A DNA stretch of 64,000 bases from Streptomyces sp. B1I3 (GCF_030816615.1 NZ_JAUSYD010000001.1:1674001-1738000), one strand, 5' to 3'; positions 34,608 through 45,078 are shown, counted from the stretch's first letter. Numbers and translations are program-made. The notes: a model not told the origin generated them from the letters alone.

Positions 34608-35696
34608 ATGAACACCATGACTCGTGTCAGGACCTCCTCCGCGGCCCTGGCCGCCGCACTCGTCGTCGGCCTGACCGCCCCGGCCGCCACGGCCGTCCCC
34701 CACCTCACCCCCGCCCACCACTCTTCGGCGTCGCAGCAGCGGATCCCCTTCACGGCTGCCGAGGTGACGGCGAACGAGGACGGCTCCTTCACGGTGGAAT
34801 GGACGGCACCCGGTGTCCGCCACGTCGCCGTGCGCACCGGCGGGCGGACCGTCGCCTCCGGCGGCGCTTCCGGCAAGGTCACCGTCCGCGGTCTGACCGC
34901 TCAGGACCGCCGGTGGTTCGACCTGGTCCCCGAGCGTGGTGGCTCCCTCCACCTCGCCGACCGCCTGATCCGGCTGGAGGGCACGGTCAACTTCCGTGAC
35001 GCGGGCGGCTACCGCACCACGGACGGGCGCTGGGTGAAGATGGGCGAGATCTACCGCTCGGACGCCCTGGACAAGCTCACCACCGCCGACCTGGCGAAGC
35101 TGCGCCGCCTGTCCGTCCGTACGATCTACGACCTGCGCCAGGAGTCCGAGCGCGTGGCGGCCCCCGACCGCGTCCCCGCGGGCTCCTCCCACGTCGTCGC
35201 CGACGTCCTGGCGGGCTCCCCCGTCTTCACGGACATGCCGAGGACGGCCGCGGAGGCGGCCGCCATGATGACCGAAGGCGAGAAGTTCATGGTGAGCGGT
35301 GGCACCGCGCGGGCGGCCTACCGCGCGGTCTTCTCGGGTGTCACCGACGGCGACGCCCGTGGCGTCCTCTTCCACTGCACGGCCGGCAAGGACCGCACCG
35401 GCTGGGCGAACGCCGCGCTGCTCACCGCGCTCGGGGTCCCCCGCTCCACCGTGACCGCGGACTACCTCGCCTCCAACGACTACCGCGCGAAGGCGAACGC
35501 GGCGGCTCTGGCGTCGATGCCGCCGGCCCAGGCCGAGGTGTACAAGCCGATGCTCGACGTCCGCGTCGAGTACCTCGACTCCGGTTTCCAGGAGGTGGCC
35601 GAGGAGTTCGGCTCCTTCCAGGCGTACGAGAAGCAGGCGCTCGGCCTGAGCGGCAAGGAGCTGAGGGACCTCGAGCGCGACCTGCTGGTCGGCTGA
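34608..35696 (+). CDS. Secreted tyrosine/dual-specificity phosphatase
   Basis: A 362-residue protein with a signal peptide (MNTMTRVRTSSAALAAALVV, cleaved near ATA). A fibronectin-like segment of about 80 residues precedes a phosphatase domain of the LipA/MptpB type: NFRDAGGYRTTDGRWVK at its start and the catalytic P-loop HCTAGKDRTGWAN with Cys257. The Lys-Asp pair in the loop is typical of members that accept phosphotyrosine and phosphoinositides. ATG at 34617 is an alternative start. It appears unrelated to purine catabolism. Confidence 0.9.
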   Translation: MNTMTRVRTSSAALAAALVVGLTAPAATAVPHLTPAHHSSASQQRIPFTAAEVTANEDGSFTVEWTAPGVRHVAVRTGGRTVASGGASGKVTVRGLTAQDRRWFDLVPERGGSLHLADRLIRLEGTVNFRDAGGYRTTDGRWVKMGEIYRSDALDKLTTADLAKLRRLSVRTIYDLRQESERVAAPDRVPAGSSHVVADVLAGSPVFTDMPRTAAEAAAMMTEGEKFMVSGGTARAAYRAVFSGVTDGDARGVLFHCTAGKDRTGWANAALLTALGVPRSTVTADYLASNDYRAKANAAALASMPPAQAEVYKPMLDVRVEYLDSGFQEVAEEFGSFQAYEKQALGLSGKELRDLERDLLVG

Positions 35697-35727
35697 GTAG
35701 GTGTCACACGGCGGCTGCGGGAGCCGG

Positions 35728-35753
35728 CGTGGGGCGGCCGCGGCCGCCCCACG
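35728..35753. terminator. 26-bp perfect palindrome after the phosphatase gene
   Basis: CGTGGGGCGGCCG followed immediately by its complement; it lies 32 bases after the phosphatase stop and probably terminates it. Confidence 0.6.
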
Positions 35754-35863
35754 TGAGAAACACGGCACGGTCTTCGAGCCGGAACTGTCGGCATCCGCGT
35801 ACGACGTGGCGCTCAAGGGTGAGAAGGCGGACCCGACACGGCAGCAGGCCGAGGAGCGCCGGA

Positions 35864-35913
35864 CGCGACGCCGGCCTTCGCGACCACGGGGGGTCGTGAA
35901 GGCCGGCGTCGCG
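35864..35913 (-). terminator. Terminator of gcl
   Basis: A 16-bp perfect stem (35864-35879 with 35898-35913) located 22 bases after the gcl stop. Confidence 0.7.
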
Positions 35914-35934
35914 CGAGCCCGGGACGGGCGGCGG

Positions 35935-37719
35935 TCAGGAGACCGTCAGCGCACGGATCGCCGTCGGGGCGTGGCCCGGCTCCGTGGCCACGTCCTCGAA
36001 CTCGTTGACCGACGCGATGTCCGACCCGCTCATCGAGATGTTGGTGATCCGCTCCAGGATCGCCTCGACCACCACCGGCACGCGGAACTCGGCGGCCAGC
36101 TTCTTCGCCTCCTCGAAGGCCGGCAGCAGCTGGTCCGGCTCGGTGACGCGGATGGCCTTGCAGCCCAGACCCTCGACGACCTTGACGTGGTCCACGCCGT
36201 AGACGCCCAGCTCGGGGGAGTTGAGGTTCTCGAACTCCAGGTTGACCTGGAAGTCGATGTCGAAGTTGCGCTGTGCCTGCCTGATGAGCCCCAGGTAGGA
36301 GTTGTTGACCAGCACATGGACGTACGGGATGCGGTGCTGGGCGCCGACCGCCAGCTCCTCCAGCATGAACTGGAAGTCGTAGTCGCCGGAGAGCGCGACG
36401 ACGGATCCCCCGGGATCGGCCGTGGCGACCCCCAGCGCTGCCGGGATCGTCCAGCCCAGGGGCCCGGCCTGGCCGCAGTTGATCCAGTGGCGCGGCCGAT
36501 AGACGTGCAGCATCTGCGCGCCGGCGATCTGCGAGAGGCCGATGGTGGTGACGTAGCGGGTCTCGGGGCCGAACGCCCGGTTCATCTCCTCGTACACCCG
36601 CTGCGGCTTCAGGGGCACGTCGTCGAAGTGCGTACGGCGCTGCAGGTTCGCACGGCGCTCCTGCGTCGACGCCGCCCACCCCGAACGGTCCTTCAGCTTC
36701 CCTGCGGCCTTCAGCTCGCGCGCCACCTCGACGAAGAGCTTCAGCGCGGCCTTCGCGTCGGAGGCGATGCCGAGGTCCGGGGCGAAGATCTTGCCCAGCT
36801 GGGTCGGCTCGACGTCGACGTGGACGAAGGTGCGGCCCTGGGTGTAGACGTCCAGCTTGCCGGTGTGGCGGTTGGCCCAGCGGTTGCCGATACCGAGGAC
36901 GAAGTCGGACTCCAGGAAGTTCGCGTTGCCGTAGCGGTGCGAGGTCTGCAGACCGACCATGCCCGCGTTCAGCTCGTGGTCGTCGGGGAGGATGCCCCAC
37001 CCCATCAGGGTCGGCACGACCGGGACACCGGTCAGCTCGGCGAACTCGACGAGGAGTTCACAGGCGTCGGCGTTGATGATGCCGCCGCCCGCGACGAGCA
37101 GCGGGCGCTCGGAGGCGTTGAGCATCTCGACGGCCCGTTCGATCTGCTTGCGGGTCGCGGCGGGCTTGTGCACCGGCAGCGGCTCGTACAGGTCGGGGTC
37201 GAACTCGATCTCGGTGAGCTGCACGTCGATCGGCAGGTCGATGAGCACGGGGCCGGGGCGGCCGGCGCGCATCAGGTGGAAGGCCTGCTGGAATACGCCC
37301 GGGACCTGGGCCGCCTCCAGGACGGTCGTCGCGGCCTTGGTCACCGGCGCGGCGATGGAGGCGATGTCGACGGCCTGGAAGTCCTCCTTGTGGAGCACGG
37401 CCGTCGGGGCCTGACCGGTGATGCACAGGATGGGCACGGAGTCGGCGATGGCGGAGTAGAGACCGGTGATCATGTCGGTGCCGGCCGGCCCCGACGTGCC
37501 GATGCAGACACCGATGTTCCCGGCCTCGGCGCGCGTGTAGCCCTCGGCCATGTGGGACGCGCCCTCGACGTGGCGGGCGAGGGTGTGGTGCACCCCGCCG
37601 GCGGCCTTGAGCGCCGCGTAGAACGGGTTGATCGCCGCACCCGGCACACCGAACGCGTTGGTGACGCCTTCGCGCTTGAGGATCTCAACTGCCGCTCGGG
37701 CAGCGGTCATACGAGGCAT
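35935..37719 (-). CDS. gcl: Glyoxylate carboligase
   Basis: ThDP- and FAD-dependent enzyme, 594 residues, joining two glyoxylates to tartronate semialdehyde and CO2. [12 protein letters not shown] and [16 protein letters not shown] place Val51 where other ThDP enzymes have a catalytic Glu, exactly as in E. coli Gcl. The C-terminal ThDP motif runs [34 protein letters not shown]. It is transcribed opposite to hyi-glxR; promoter and paired class B operators lie at 37782-37847. It feeds Hyi/GlxR with tartronate semialdehyde. Confidence 0.97.
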   Translation of the reverse strand: MPRMTAARAAVEILKREGVTNAFGVPGAAINPFYAALKAAGGVHHTLARHVEGASHMAEGYTRAEAGNIGVCIGTSGPAGTDMITGLYSAIADSVPILCITGQAPTAVLHKEDFQAVDIASIAAPVTKAATTVLEAAQVPGVFQQAFHLMRAGRPGPVLIDLPIDVQLTEIEFDPDLYEPLPVHKPAATRKQIERAVEMLNASERPLLVAGGGIINADACELLVEFAELTGVPVVPTLMGWGILPDDHELNAGMVGLQTSHRYGNANFLESDFVLGIGNRWANRHTGKLDVYTQGRTFVHVDVEPTQLGKIFAPDLGIASDAKAALKLFVEVARELKAAGKLKDRSGWAASTQERRANLQRRTHFDDVPLKPQRVYEEMNRAFGPETRYVTTIGLSQIAGAQMLHVYRPRHWINCGQAGPLGWTIPAALGVATADPGGSVVALSGDYDFQFMLEELAVGAQHRIPYVHVLVNNSYLGLIRQAQRNFDIDFQVNLEFENLNSPELGVYGVDHVKVVEGLGCKAIRVTEPDQLLPAFEEAKKLAAEFRVPVVVEAILERITNISMSGSDIASVNEFEDVATEPGHAPTAIRALTVS

Positions 37720-37781
37720 TGAGTGCTCCTGCTCGGACGTGTGGTGGATTCGGGCTCTGTCGCGCCACCTGAGAGCACCAA

Positions 37782-37817
37782 TTCCGTATTACGGAAGATT
37801 TGTTCTGCTATACGGAA
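37782..37817. promoter_or_regulatory. Paired class B operators upstream of gcl
   Basis: TTCCGTATTACGGAA (37782-37796) is a perfect 15-bp palindrome; TTCTGCTATACGGAA (37803-37817) is 21 bp away. The second covers the predicted transcription start of gcl. The layout matches that at hyi. Confidence 0.8.
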
Positions 37818-37818
37818 C

Positions 37819-37847
37819 AATCTAGAGCGGCGCCCGACGGCCGTCAA
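37819..37847 (-). promoter_or_regulatory. gcl promoter
   Basis: On the minus strand TTGACG (37847-37842), 17-base spacer, TAGATT (37824-37819), close to the Streptomyces housekeeping consensus. Confidence 0.75.
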
Positions 37848-37878
37848 GGGAGAGGAGAGGGAAGGGCAGGAGCACGAA

Positions 37879-38688
37879 GTGCGCCGAGTAGCTGCCCGTA
37901 CGGTCGCTCCTGGTGGACGATGGGGACACGCACCGCAGTCACCGCCGCGCCGGTGCCGGGGAGGGGGAGCAACGTGGAATCCGTACCGGTGCCGCTGCCC
38001 GGTCTGCCGTCGGGACCACGCGTACGTCACGCCGGTCTACCCCTGCCCGTGCGGCTCCCCCACCGCCCCGCCCCTGATGCGCGGCGCGCCGGTCGAGCCG
38101 ATCACGCACCGCACCTGGAACGACGACTGGGTCAGCGTGCGCTGCCACTCCTGCGGACGCCGTGACCAGTGGCCGCATCCCGAGCTCTGCTGTCCCTGCG
38201 GGGCGGTCCTGCGCATTCCCGTACGCCCGGTGGCGACGCGGGGGACGACGCCGCCGGGCCCGGCCCGCCCCTCGCCCACACCGCCGCCGCGCACGACCGC
38301 GCACCCGCGCCCGCCGTTCCGGCCCCTGGTGATCCGCACGGCCCACGACGCGGTGAGCGCGGCCGCCCTCTATCTCACGTGGCTGGGCTACCGTGACGTC
38401 GTCCAGCCCGGGGCCCGGGCCGGCTCACGGGCGGACCTGCAGGCGGCCGGGGTCATCGCCCAGGTCGACTCGACCACGCGGCCGACCGCCCTGCGCGATG
38501 TCGAGTGCCTCTGGCTGCACGCCCTCAACCACTCGGTGGCCGGCGTGCTCTTCTCCCTCGCCGGTTACGCGCGTGACGCCCGCGCACGCGCCGACGGTCT
38601 GGCCGTCCCGCTCTTCGTCATGGACCTCACGGGGACCCCGCAGCCGGTGAACGCCCCCGCCGACGAACTGGTCCGCACGGGCCCCTGA
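37879..38688 (+). CDS. Hypothetical protein with zinc-ribbon-like cysteines
   Basis: Not recognised beyond a conserved actinobacterial hypothetical. The 269-residue product has two Cys clusters, YRCRCPVCRRDH with YPCPCGS, and VRCHSCGRRDQWPHPELCCPCGAVLRIPV, arranged like zinc ribbons, then a Pro-rich linker and a C-terminal domain (RPLVIRTAHDAVSAAALYLTWLGYRDV) that resembles a restriction-endonuclease-like or nuclease-related fold only loosely. GTG 37879 has AGGAG six bases upstream. It diverges from gcl, so its 5' region neighbours the class B operators. Confidence 0.65.
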   Translation: MRRVAARTVAPGGRWGHAPQSPPRRCRGGGATWNPYRCRCPVCRRDHAYVTPVYPCPCGSPTAPPLMRGAPVEPITHRTWNDDWVSVRCHSCGRRDQWPHPELCCPCGAVLRIPVRPVATRGTTPPGPARPSPTPPPRTTAHPRPPFRPLVIRTAHDAVSAAALYLTWLGYRDVVQPGARAGSRADLQAAGVIAQVDSTTRPTALRDVECLWLHALNHSVAGVLFSLAGYARDARARADGLAVPLFVMDLTGTPQPVNAPADELVRTGP

Positions 38689-38707
38689 CCTCGGCCATAC
38701 TGCCCCC

Positions 38708-39235
38708 ATGCGCTTCCGCCGAGCCCTCAGGGCCGAACTGCCCCTGCTCCAGGAGATCGAGCGCGCCGCCGGTGAGCCGTTCAGGGCGTTCGGCATGGAG
38801 CCGGTGGCGGACGACGAGCCACCGCCCCTCCCCCTGCTGGAGCGCTACCGCCTCGACGGGCGGTGCTGGGTGGCCGCGGACGGGGAGACGGACCCCCCGG
38901 TCGGCTACCTGATCGCCGACCGCGTCGACTCGGCAGCCCACATCGAGCAGGTCTCGGTCACTCCGGCGGCATCGCGCCGGGGTGTGGGGCGCGGCCTCAT
39001 CGACCATCTCGCGGGCTGGGCCGGACACCAGGGGCTGGCGGCCCTCACACTGACCAGCTTCGCCGAAGTCCCGTGGAACGCGCCGTACTACGCCCGCCTC
39101 GGTTTCCGGACACTGGCGGAGCACGAGATCGGCGAGGGGCTGCGGGCGATCAGGGCGCAGGAAGCCGAACACGGCCTGGATCGCTGGCCGCGCGTCTGCA
39201 TGCGCCGCGAACTCCCCATCGGCACCGGGCAATGA
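38708..39235 (+). CDS. GNAT-family N-acetyltransferase
   Basis: A 175-residue acyltransferase with the GNAT fold: the N-terminal FRRALRAELPLLQEIERAA, strand VTPAASRRGVGRGLIDHLAGWA containing the acetyl-CoA pyrophosphate loop RRGVGRG, and NAPYYARLGFRTL. The acceptor is unknown. It begins 19 bases after the zinc-ribbon-like gene and may be cotranscribed. Confidence 0.92.
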   Translation: MRFRRALRAELPLLQEIERAAGEPFRAFGMEPVADDEPPPLPLLERYRLDGRCWVAADGETDPPVGYLIADRVDSAAHIEQVSVTPAASRRGVGRGLIDHLAGWAGHQGLAALTLTSFAEVPWNAPYYARLGFRTLAEHEIGEGLRAIRAQEAEHGLDRWPRVCMRRELPIGTGQ

Positions 39236-39306
39236 TTTCGGTCACCTGTGCCTCGTGAGACGCATATGTTCGGGCTGTTGTCAGTATGGGGACGTAGAGT
39301 GAAGGC

Positions 39307-39528
39307 ATGGTCTTAACTCCTCGACTCTCCACCCACTCCACCCCCGTTTTCCCGATGCAGCCGACCCATCCGGCCGCCGTCGAGGCGAACGAGGCGATCC
39401 GCGCGCTCGTGGACGCCCGCGCAGGCCAGGACTGGTCCTCCGTGGAGGCCGCGGCGTACGAGGTACTCCTCGTCGAGTGGGCGGCGGCGACCCAGGGCAT
39501 CCGCTCCGACGTCATCGAAGCCGCCTGA
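39307..39528 (+). CDS. Small conserved hypothetical protein
   Basis: A 73-residue protein whose C-terminal half is a helical segment, AVEANEAIRALVDARAGQDW followed by an Ala/Glu-rich helix. Short proteins of this kind are common in Streptomyces, with no known role. A TAGAGT -10-like hexamer at 39295-39300 sits too close to the ATG for a normal leader unless the message is leaderless. Confidence 0.6.
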   Translation: MVLTPRLSTHSTPVFPMQPTHPAAVEANEAIRALVDARAGQDWSSVEAAAYEVLLVEWAAATQGIRSDVIEAA

Positions 39529-39598
39529 CCGCCACGCCGCCCCGCCTGTCCCCGGCCGGCCCCGCTCCCGCTCCGCCGGGTGTGGTGCGCCGGGCGCT

Positions 39599-41206
39599 TC
39601 AGGCGCCGTAGCCCTCGCGCAGTTCGATCTTCCGGACCTTGCCGCTGACCGTCATCGGGAAGGACTCCAGCACGCGCAGTCCGCGCGGGATCTTGTAGTG
39701 CGCCAGTTGCTCGCGGCAGAACGCCGTCACCTCGTCGAGCGTCGGCGGGTCGGCCGGATCGCGCGGGATCACACAGGCGAGGATCTCCTCGCCGTACACG
39801 TCGTCGGGCACCCCGACCACCTGCACGTCGGCGATCTTCGGGTGGCCGTACAGGAACTCCTCGATCTCCCGCGGGTACACGTTCTCGCCACCGCGGATGA
39901 TCATGTCCTTGATCCTGCCGACGATCCGGACGTACCCGTCGTCGCGCATCACCGCCAGATCGCCTGTGTGCATCCAGCGTCCCGCGTCGATGACTTCGGC
40001 GGTCCGCCCGGGCTGGTCCCAGTAGCCGAGCATCACGCTGTATCCGCGGGTGCACAGCTCACCGGCCTCACCGCGCGGCAGGGTCACCCCCGACACCGGG
40101 TCGGTCACCTTCACCTCGATGTGCGGCATCACCCGGCCCACCGTGCCGGTGCGGCGCTCCAGGTCGTCCTCCCGGCGGGTCTGGGTGGAGACCGGGGAGG
40201 TCTCCGTCATGCCGTAGCAGATGGACACCTCGGCCATGTGCATCTCGGCTACGACCCTCTTCATCACCTCGACCGGGCACGGCGACCCGGCCATGATCCC
40301 GGTGCGCAGCGAGGACAGGTCGTACGAGCCGAAGCCGGGGAGGTTCAGCTCCGCGATGAACATCGTCGGCACCCCGTAGAGCGAGGTGCAGCGCTCCTGC
40401 TGGACGGCGGCCAGCACGGCGGCGGGCTCGAAGGCCGGGGCGGGGATCACGATGCAGGCACCGTGCGACGTGATGCCGAGGTTTCCCATGACCATGCCGA
40501 AGCAGTGGTAGAACGGCACCGGCAGACAGACCCGGTCCTCTTCGGTGTAGGCGACCATCTCCCCGACGAAGTAGCCGTTGTTGAGGATGTTGTGGTGGGA
40601 GAGCGTGGCCCCCTTGGGGAAACCGGTGGTGCCCGAGGTGTACTGGATGTTGATCGGGTCGTCACAGGACAGCTCCGCCTCCCGGGCGCGCAGCTGTTCC
40701 GGGGTGACGGCCCGCGCCGCGGCGGTCAGCTCGTCCCACGACGGATCGCCGATGTGGTGGACGGCGCGCAGGTCCGGGCAGTTGGCACGGACCTGCGCGA
40801 CGAGGGCCCGGTAGTCACTGGAACGGTGGGCGAGCGAGGCGACCAGGAGGGAGATCCCGGCCTGGCGGAGCACGTACTCCAACTCGTGCGCGCGGTACGC
40901 AGGGTTGATGTTGACCATGACGGCACCGATGCGGGCCGTCGCGTACTGGACGAGTACCCACTCGGGGCAGTTCACCGCCCAGATGCCGACCCGGTCACCC
41001 TTGGCCACCCCGGACGCCATCAGTCCGCGGGCCAGCTCCTCGACGGCCGCGCCGAACGCGGCGTACGTCCAGCGGCGCCCGGACGCGACGTCGACCAGGG
41101 CCTCCCGTTCCGGGAAGGCCTCCACCGCCCGGGCCAGGTTGCGGCCGATGGTGTCGCCGAGCAGGGCGGTGGTGCCGGCGCCGTGCGCGTAGGACAGGTC
41201 GCTCAT
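39599..41206 (-). CDS. AMP-dependent acyl-CoA synthetase
   Basis: A 535-residue ANL-superfamily ligase. The P-loop is [18 protein letters not shown], with [10 protein letters not shown] and the hinge [25 protein letters not shown]; the catalytic lysine lies in [14 protein letters not shown]. Length and motifs fit medium/long-chain fatty acyl-CoA ligases of the FadD3/FadD2 type. The ATG at 41206 overlaps the stop of the upstream ligase as ATGA, so the two ligases are coupled. The substrate is unknown. Confidence 0.92.
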   Translation of the reverse strand: MSDLSYAHGAGTTALLGDTIGRNLARAVEAFPEREALVDVASGRRWTYAAFGAAVEELARGLMASGVAKGDRVGIWAVNCPEWVLVQYATARIGAVMVNINPAYRAHELEYVLRQAGISLLVASLAHRSSDYRALVAQVRANCPDLRAVHHIGDPSWDELTAAARAVTPEQLRAREAELSCDDPINIQYTSGTTGFPKGATLSHHNILNNGYFVGEMVAYTEEDRVCLPVPFYHCFGMVMGNLGITSHGACIVIPAPAFEPAAVLAAVQQERCTSLYGVPTMFIAELNLPGFGSYDLSSLRTGIMAGSPCPVEVMKRVVAEMHMAEVSICYGMTETSPVSTQTRREDDLERRTGTVGRVMPHIEVKVTDPVSGVTLPRGEAGELCTRGYSVMLGYWDQPGRTAEVIDAGRWMHTGDLAVMRDDGYVRIVGRIKDMIIRGGENVYPREIEEFLYGHPKIADVQVVGVPDDVYGEEILACVIPRDPADPPTLDEVTAFCREQLAHYKIPRGLRVLESFPMTVSGKVRKIELREGYGA

Positions 41207-42879
41207 CGCAGGTTTCCCTCGTCGAACTCGGTGCCGGTCCCCAGCGCCGTACGCTCGCGGAGCTCGATCCGGCGGATCTTGCCGGAGACGGTCTTGGGAA
41301 GCTCGGCGAACTCCAGCCTGCGGATGCGCTTGTACGGGGCGAGAACGGCCCGGGAGTGTTCGAACAGCACCTTCGCGGTCTCCGGACCCGGCTCCCAGCC
41401 CTCCGCGAGCACGACGTACGCCTTCGGGACGGCCAGCCGTACCGGGTCGGGTGCGGGGACGACCGCCGCCTCCGCCACCGCCTCGTGCTCCAGCAGGGCG
41501 CTCTCCAGCTCGAACGGCGAGATCTTGTAGTCGGAGGCCTTGAACACGTCGTCGGCGCGGCCCACATACGTGATGTAGCCGTCCTCGTCGCGTGTTCCGA
41601 TGTCGCCGGTGCGGTAGTAGCCGCCGGCCATGGCCTCGGCCGTGCGCTCGGGGTCGCCGTGGTAGCCCGTCATCAGTCCCACCGGTGCGGTGGCGAGGTC
41701 CAGCGAGATCTCGCCCTCGGACGCGCCGGGCTCTCCGGTCACCGGGTCGAGGAGCTCCACCGTGAAGCCGGGGCTGGGGCGGCCCATGGAGCCGGTCTTC
41801 AGCCGCTGCCCGGGACTGTTGGCCACCTGGACGACGGTCTCCGTCTGGCCGAAACCGTCCCTGATGGTGACGCCCCAGGCGCGCCGCACGGTCTCGATGA
41901 CCTCGGGGTTGAGCGGCTCACCGGCCGCGACGACCTCACGCGGAGGGGTCCTCAGCTGCGAGAGGTCGGCCTGGATGAGCATCCGCCAGACGGTGGGCGG
42001 GGCACAGAAACTGGTCACGCCGGAGCGGTCCATCTCCGCCATGAGCCGGGCCGCGTCGAAGCGGGTGTAGTTGAAGATGAAGACGGTGGCCTCCGCGCTC
42101 CACGGGGCGAAGAGGTTCGACCAGGCGTGTTTGGCCCAGCCGGGCGACGAGATGTTCAGGTGGACGTCACCTGGCTCGAGCCCGATCCAGTACATCGTGG
42201 CCAGGTGGCCGACCGGGTAGGAGACGTGGGTGTGTTCGACCAGCTTGGGACTGGCCGTCGTGCCGGAGGTGAAGTAGAGCATCAGGGGCTCGTCGGCGTC
42301 GGTCTCCCGTTCCGGCGTGAAGGTGTCCGGTGCCTCGTCGGCCCCGCTGTAGGACAGCCAGCCCTCCAGGCGAGCGCCCACGGCGATGCGGGTATAGTCG
42401 CCGGGCACCTCGTCGAACTTCGCCGCGTCCCCGGACCGGACGAGGACGTGGCGGACCTTGCCGCGCTCCACCCGGTCACGCAGGTCGACCGGGCCCAGGA
42501 GCGGGGTGGCCGGGATGACGACGGCGCGCAGCTTCATCGCGGCGAGGGCGGTCTCCCACAGCTCGGCCTGGTTGCCGAGCATGACCAGGATCCGGTCACC
42601 GGCCGCGACGCCTTGGGACCGCAGCCAGTTCGCGGCACGGGCGGAGCGGGCCGCCATGTCGGCGAAGGAGACCTCGGTGCGCCCGCCGTCCTCCTCCACG
42701 ATGTGCAGGGCGGTGCGGTCGTTGCCCTCGGCGATGACGTCGAACCAGTCGAGCGCCCAGTTGAAGTGGTCCGGCCGGGGCCAGCTGAAACCTTCGTAGG
42801 CCTTCAGGTAGTCCTCACGGTGCTCGAGCAGGAAGTCCCGGGCCGCCCGGAACGTCTGCGTCGCGCTCGTTGCCGACAT
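41203..42879 (-). CDS. AMP-dependent medium-chain acyl-CoA synthetase-like
   Basis: A 558-residue ANL ligase of the AcsM/medium-chain group: N-terminal [21 protein letters not shown]-loop [36 protein letters not shown], the hinge [23 protein letters not shown], and catalytic lysine in [13 protein letters not shown]. It is first in a two-gene ligase operon and diverges from a GAF-LuxR regulator gene. Aromatic or medium-chain acids are plausible substrates. Confidence 0.92.
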   Translation of the reverse strand: MSATSATQTFRAARDFLLEHREDYLKAYEGFSWPRPDHFNWALDWFDVIAEGNDRTALHIVEEDGGRTEVSFADMAARSARAANWLRSQGVAAGDRILVMLGNQAELWETALAAMKLRAVVIPATPLLGPVDLRDRVERGKVRHVLVRSGDAAKFDEVPGDYTRIAVGARLEGWLSYSGADEAPDTFTPERETDADEPLMLYFTSGTTASPKLVEHTHVSYPVGHLATMYWIGLEPGDVHLNISSPGWAKHAWSNLFAPWSAEATVFIFNYTRFDAARLMAEMDRSGVTSFCAPPTVWRMLIQADLSQLRTPPREVVAAGEPLNPEVIETVRRAWGVTIRDGFGQTETVVQVANSPGQRLKTGSMGRPSPGFTVELLDPVTGEPGASEGEISLDLATAPVGLMTGYHGDPERTAEAMAGGYYRTGDIGTRDEDGYITYVGRADDVFKASDYKISPFELESALLEHEAVAEAAVVPAPDPVRLAVPKAYVVLAEGWEPGPETAKVLFEHSRAVLAPYKRIRRLEFAELPKTVSGKIRRIELRERTALGTGTEFDEGNLR

Positions 42880-42985
42880 GTGCCCTCCTCATTGCGAACC
42901 CTTCGCCTACCATCATGGGAACAGTGACCCAGATCTCACCACCCCCGGACGGGGGGGACGACCCACAGGGCGGAGAGTCATCGGC

Positions 42986-43831
42986 GTGCCGGAACCGGGC
43001 GAGGCGAGCGAGCTGCAGACGGCCCTCCTGCGGCTGCGCCGCGCGAGTGGGCTGCCCATGGTGTTCGGCGGACTGCTCTCCGATGCCCGACACGCCCGGA
43101 TCGCCGAACTGAGCGGGGCGCAGACCACCGCGCTGCGCGGGCTCGTCATCTCGGCGGGCAGCGGGCTGGGCGGCAAGGCGATCGCGCTGTCACGCCCGTG
43201 CGCCGTGACCGACTACCCCTCCTCGCGCCACATCAGCCACGAGTACGACGTGGCCGTCGCCGCGGAGGGCCTGCGCTCGGTCGTCGCGGTGCCCGTCGTC
43301 GTACGCCGCAAGGTGCGCGGCGTGCTGTACGGGGCGCTGCGGACGCCGCTCACGCTGGGGGACCGTACGTTCGACGCGGCGACGGCGGCGGCCCGTGATG
43401 TGGAGCAGGCGCTCGCCGTCCGCGACGAGGTGCGGGAGCTGCTCGCGGTCGCCCGGGAGCAGGTGACCGGCCCGGGCGCCGGCCCCGGCACCTGGGAGGA
43501 CGTCCGCGAGGCCCACCGCGAGCTGCGCGCACTGGCACCGAGGATCACCGATCCGGCCCTGCGCGGGGAACTCCTCGCGGTGTGCGGGCGACTCGCCTCG
43601 GCCGCCGGTGCGCCCAGGACCGCCGCGGTCCCGGGCGTGCGGCTGGCGCCCCGCGAGCTGGACGTGATCGCCTGCGTGGCGTCCGGGGCGACGAACGCGG
43701 CGGCGGCCGAGCGGCTGGGGCTGCGGCCGGAGACCGTGAAGGGCTATCTGCGCTCCGCGATGCGGAAGCTGGGGGCACACACCCGGCTGGAGGCGGTGGT
43801 GGCCGCGCGCCGGTCGGGACTGCTGCCCTGA
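42986..43831 (+). CDS. GAF-domain LuxR-type regulator
   Basis: A 281-residue regulator. The N-terminal half is GAF-like (LPMVFGGLLSDARHARIAELSG, RSVVAVPVVVRRKVRGVLYGA); the C-terminal LuxR helix-turn-helix is LAPRELDVIACVASGATNAAAAERLGLRPETVKGYLRSAM. GTG 42986 is chosen because the upstream in-frame sequence is not conserved-looking; ribosome site GGAGAG. The same organisation (helR/GAF regulator beside acyl-CoA ligases) suggests it controls the divergent ligase pair. Confidence 0.83.
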   Translation: MPEPGEASELQTALLRLRRASGLPMVFGGLLSDARHARIAELSGAQTTALRGLVISAGSGLGGKAIALSRPCAVTDYPSSRHISHEYDVAVAAEGLRSVVAVPVVVRRKVRGVLYGALRTPLTLGDRTFDAATAAARDVEQALAVRDEVRELLAVAREQVTGPGAGPGTWEDVREAHRELRALAPRITDPALRGELLAVCGRLASAAGAPRTAAVPGVRLAPRELDVIACVASGATNAAAAERLGLRPETVKGYLRSAMRKLGAHTRLEAVVAARRSGLLP

Positions 43832-43843
43832 GGACCGCGCGGG

Positions 43844-44983
43844 TCACTCCGTGCGGCCGGCACCGTCGTCGGGGAAGTCGGCGAAGGAGGCGAACCGGAC
43901 GTCGTACGCGGGCGCGGGAGACATCACCGTCAGCATGCCCACGGCCTCCTGCGTGATCTCCTCGCGTGCGGCCGGGCCGAGTTCACCCAGGGCCTGCACG
44001 GTGACGGTCGCCTCGGCCGCGGTCTCGTCGAGGCGCCAGAGCGCGGCCAGGAAGCCATCGGCCAGGACGCTCCCGTAGGACTGGTTGCCCACCCCGTTGC
44101 GCCCCTTGTACGCGGGCGGGATGACGCGGGTCCGGTCGGCGTGGCCGAGCAGGACGTTGTCGAACTCGGGCAGGAAGCGCGGCGGTGCCGGGGTGTCCGG
44201 GTCGGGGCGCGGGGCGTCGGGCAGATCGAAGAGCTCGGTGCCGTTCTCGTCGCGGAAAGTGACCAGCTCGGGGCGCAGACGCTCGAAGACTTCCCGCATC
44301 CGGGTGAGTCCGGCCCACACCTGCATGTCCTTCACGGACGCGGGTCCGAACGCGCCGAGGTAGCGCAGCACGGTCGCGTCGGGCGAGGCCGCGGGCCGCG
44401 GCGGGCAACCGAGCCAGTGCTCGGCGGTCGTCAGTGCGACCTGTCCGCTGCGCCCCCACAGTCCGCGCGGGGTGACCTGGACAAGGGGCAGCAGGCATCG
44501 GGCGGCGACGGACAGGGACCTCGCATCGGCGTCCGGCCAGTGGACGGCCAGTTCCTGCCTCAGTTCCCTCATCGTGCGCGGTCGCTCCTCGACGAGTTCC
44601 CTGGCGCGGGAGGCGAGCCGGTCGAGGTCGACGCCGGTGAGCCCGTGCCGGAACATGTTCAGTTCCCGCAGGCGGGCCGGCTGGACCAGGGGGCGCAGGG
44701 TGAGCGCGTCCTCGGCGGTGTGGGTGTGGATGGTCGAGCGCAGGGTGACGATCCTGACCACCTCGCGGGACTCCATGAGCGAAGAGAGCTGCACGGGGTC
44801 GAATCCCTCGAGGCGGGCGAGGAGCTGGAAGTAGGGCGGTCTGGTGTTCTGTGCCTGCAGGCCGAGGAGGTGCCCGACGGTGTCCGACACGGACGCGGTG
44901 GTGCGGCTCAGCAGCAACTGACGCGCCAGGGTTGCCCTGTTGAGAGCCCGGGTGGAGAGTGACGGAGCGTTCTTCGCGACCAT
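43844..44983 (-). CDS. Winged-helix (HTH_42/YcaQ-like) DNA-binding protein
   Basis: A 379-residue protein of the HTH_42 superfamily, which includes AlkX/YcaQ-type DNA glycosylases and uncharacterised actinobacterial members. Landmarks are LLGLQAQNTRPPYFQLLARL, REVVRIVTLRSTIHTHTAEDALTLRPL and a C-terminal FLPEFDNVLLGHADRTRVIP. The family has repair activity on DNA crosslinks in some members; whether this one does is unknown. It converges with the LuxR gene 12 bases away. Confidence 0.88.
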   Translation of the reverse strand: MVAKNAPSLSTRALNRATLARQLLLSRTTASVSDTVGHLLGLQAQNTRPPYFQLLARLEGFDPVQLSSLMESREVVRIVTLRSTIHTHTAEDALTLRPLVQPARLRELNMFRHGLTGVDLDRLASRARELVEERPRTMRELRQELAVHWPDADARSLSVAARCLLPLVQVTPRGLWGRSGQVALTTAEHWLGCPPRPAASPDATVLRYLGAFGPASVKDMQVWAGLTRMREVFERLRPELVTFRDENGTELFDLPDAPRPDPDTPAPPRFLPEFDNVLLGHADRTRVIPPAYKGRNGVGNQSYGSVLADGFLAALWRLDETAAEATVTVQALGELGPAAREEITQEAVGMLTVMSPAPAYDVRFASFADFPDDGAGRTE

Positions 44984-45078
44984 GGACCGCAGGGTACGCG
45001 GGCGCCGCCCGGCACGTCCGACACACTCGCAGGACGCGGCACCACGGGGCGGGCGCGGTCGGCCCCCATGATGGTCGC

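Noticed and set aside
32841..35816. 991-codon minus-strand open frame
   Set aside because: Antisense to catalase and the phosphatase; no domains, low-complexity Arg/Gly/Val-rich composition.
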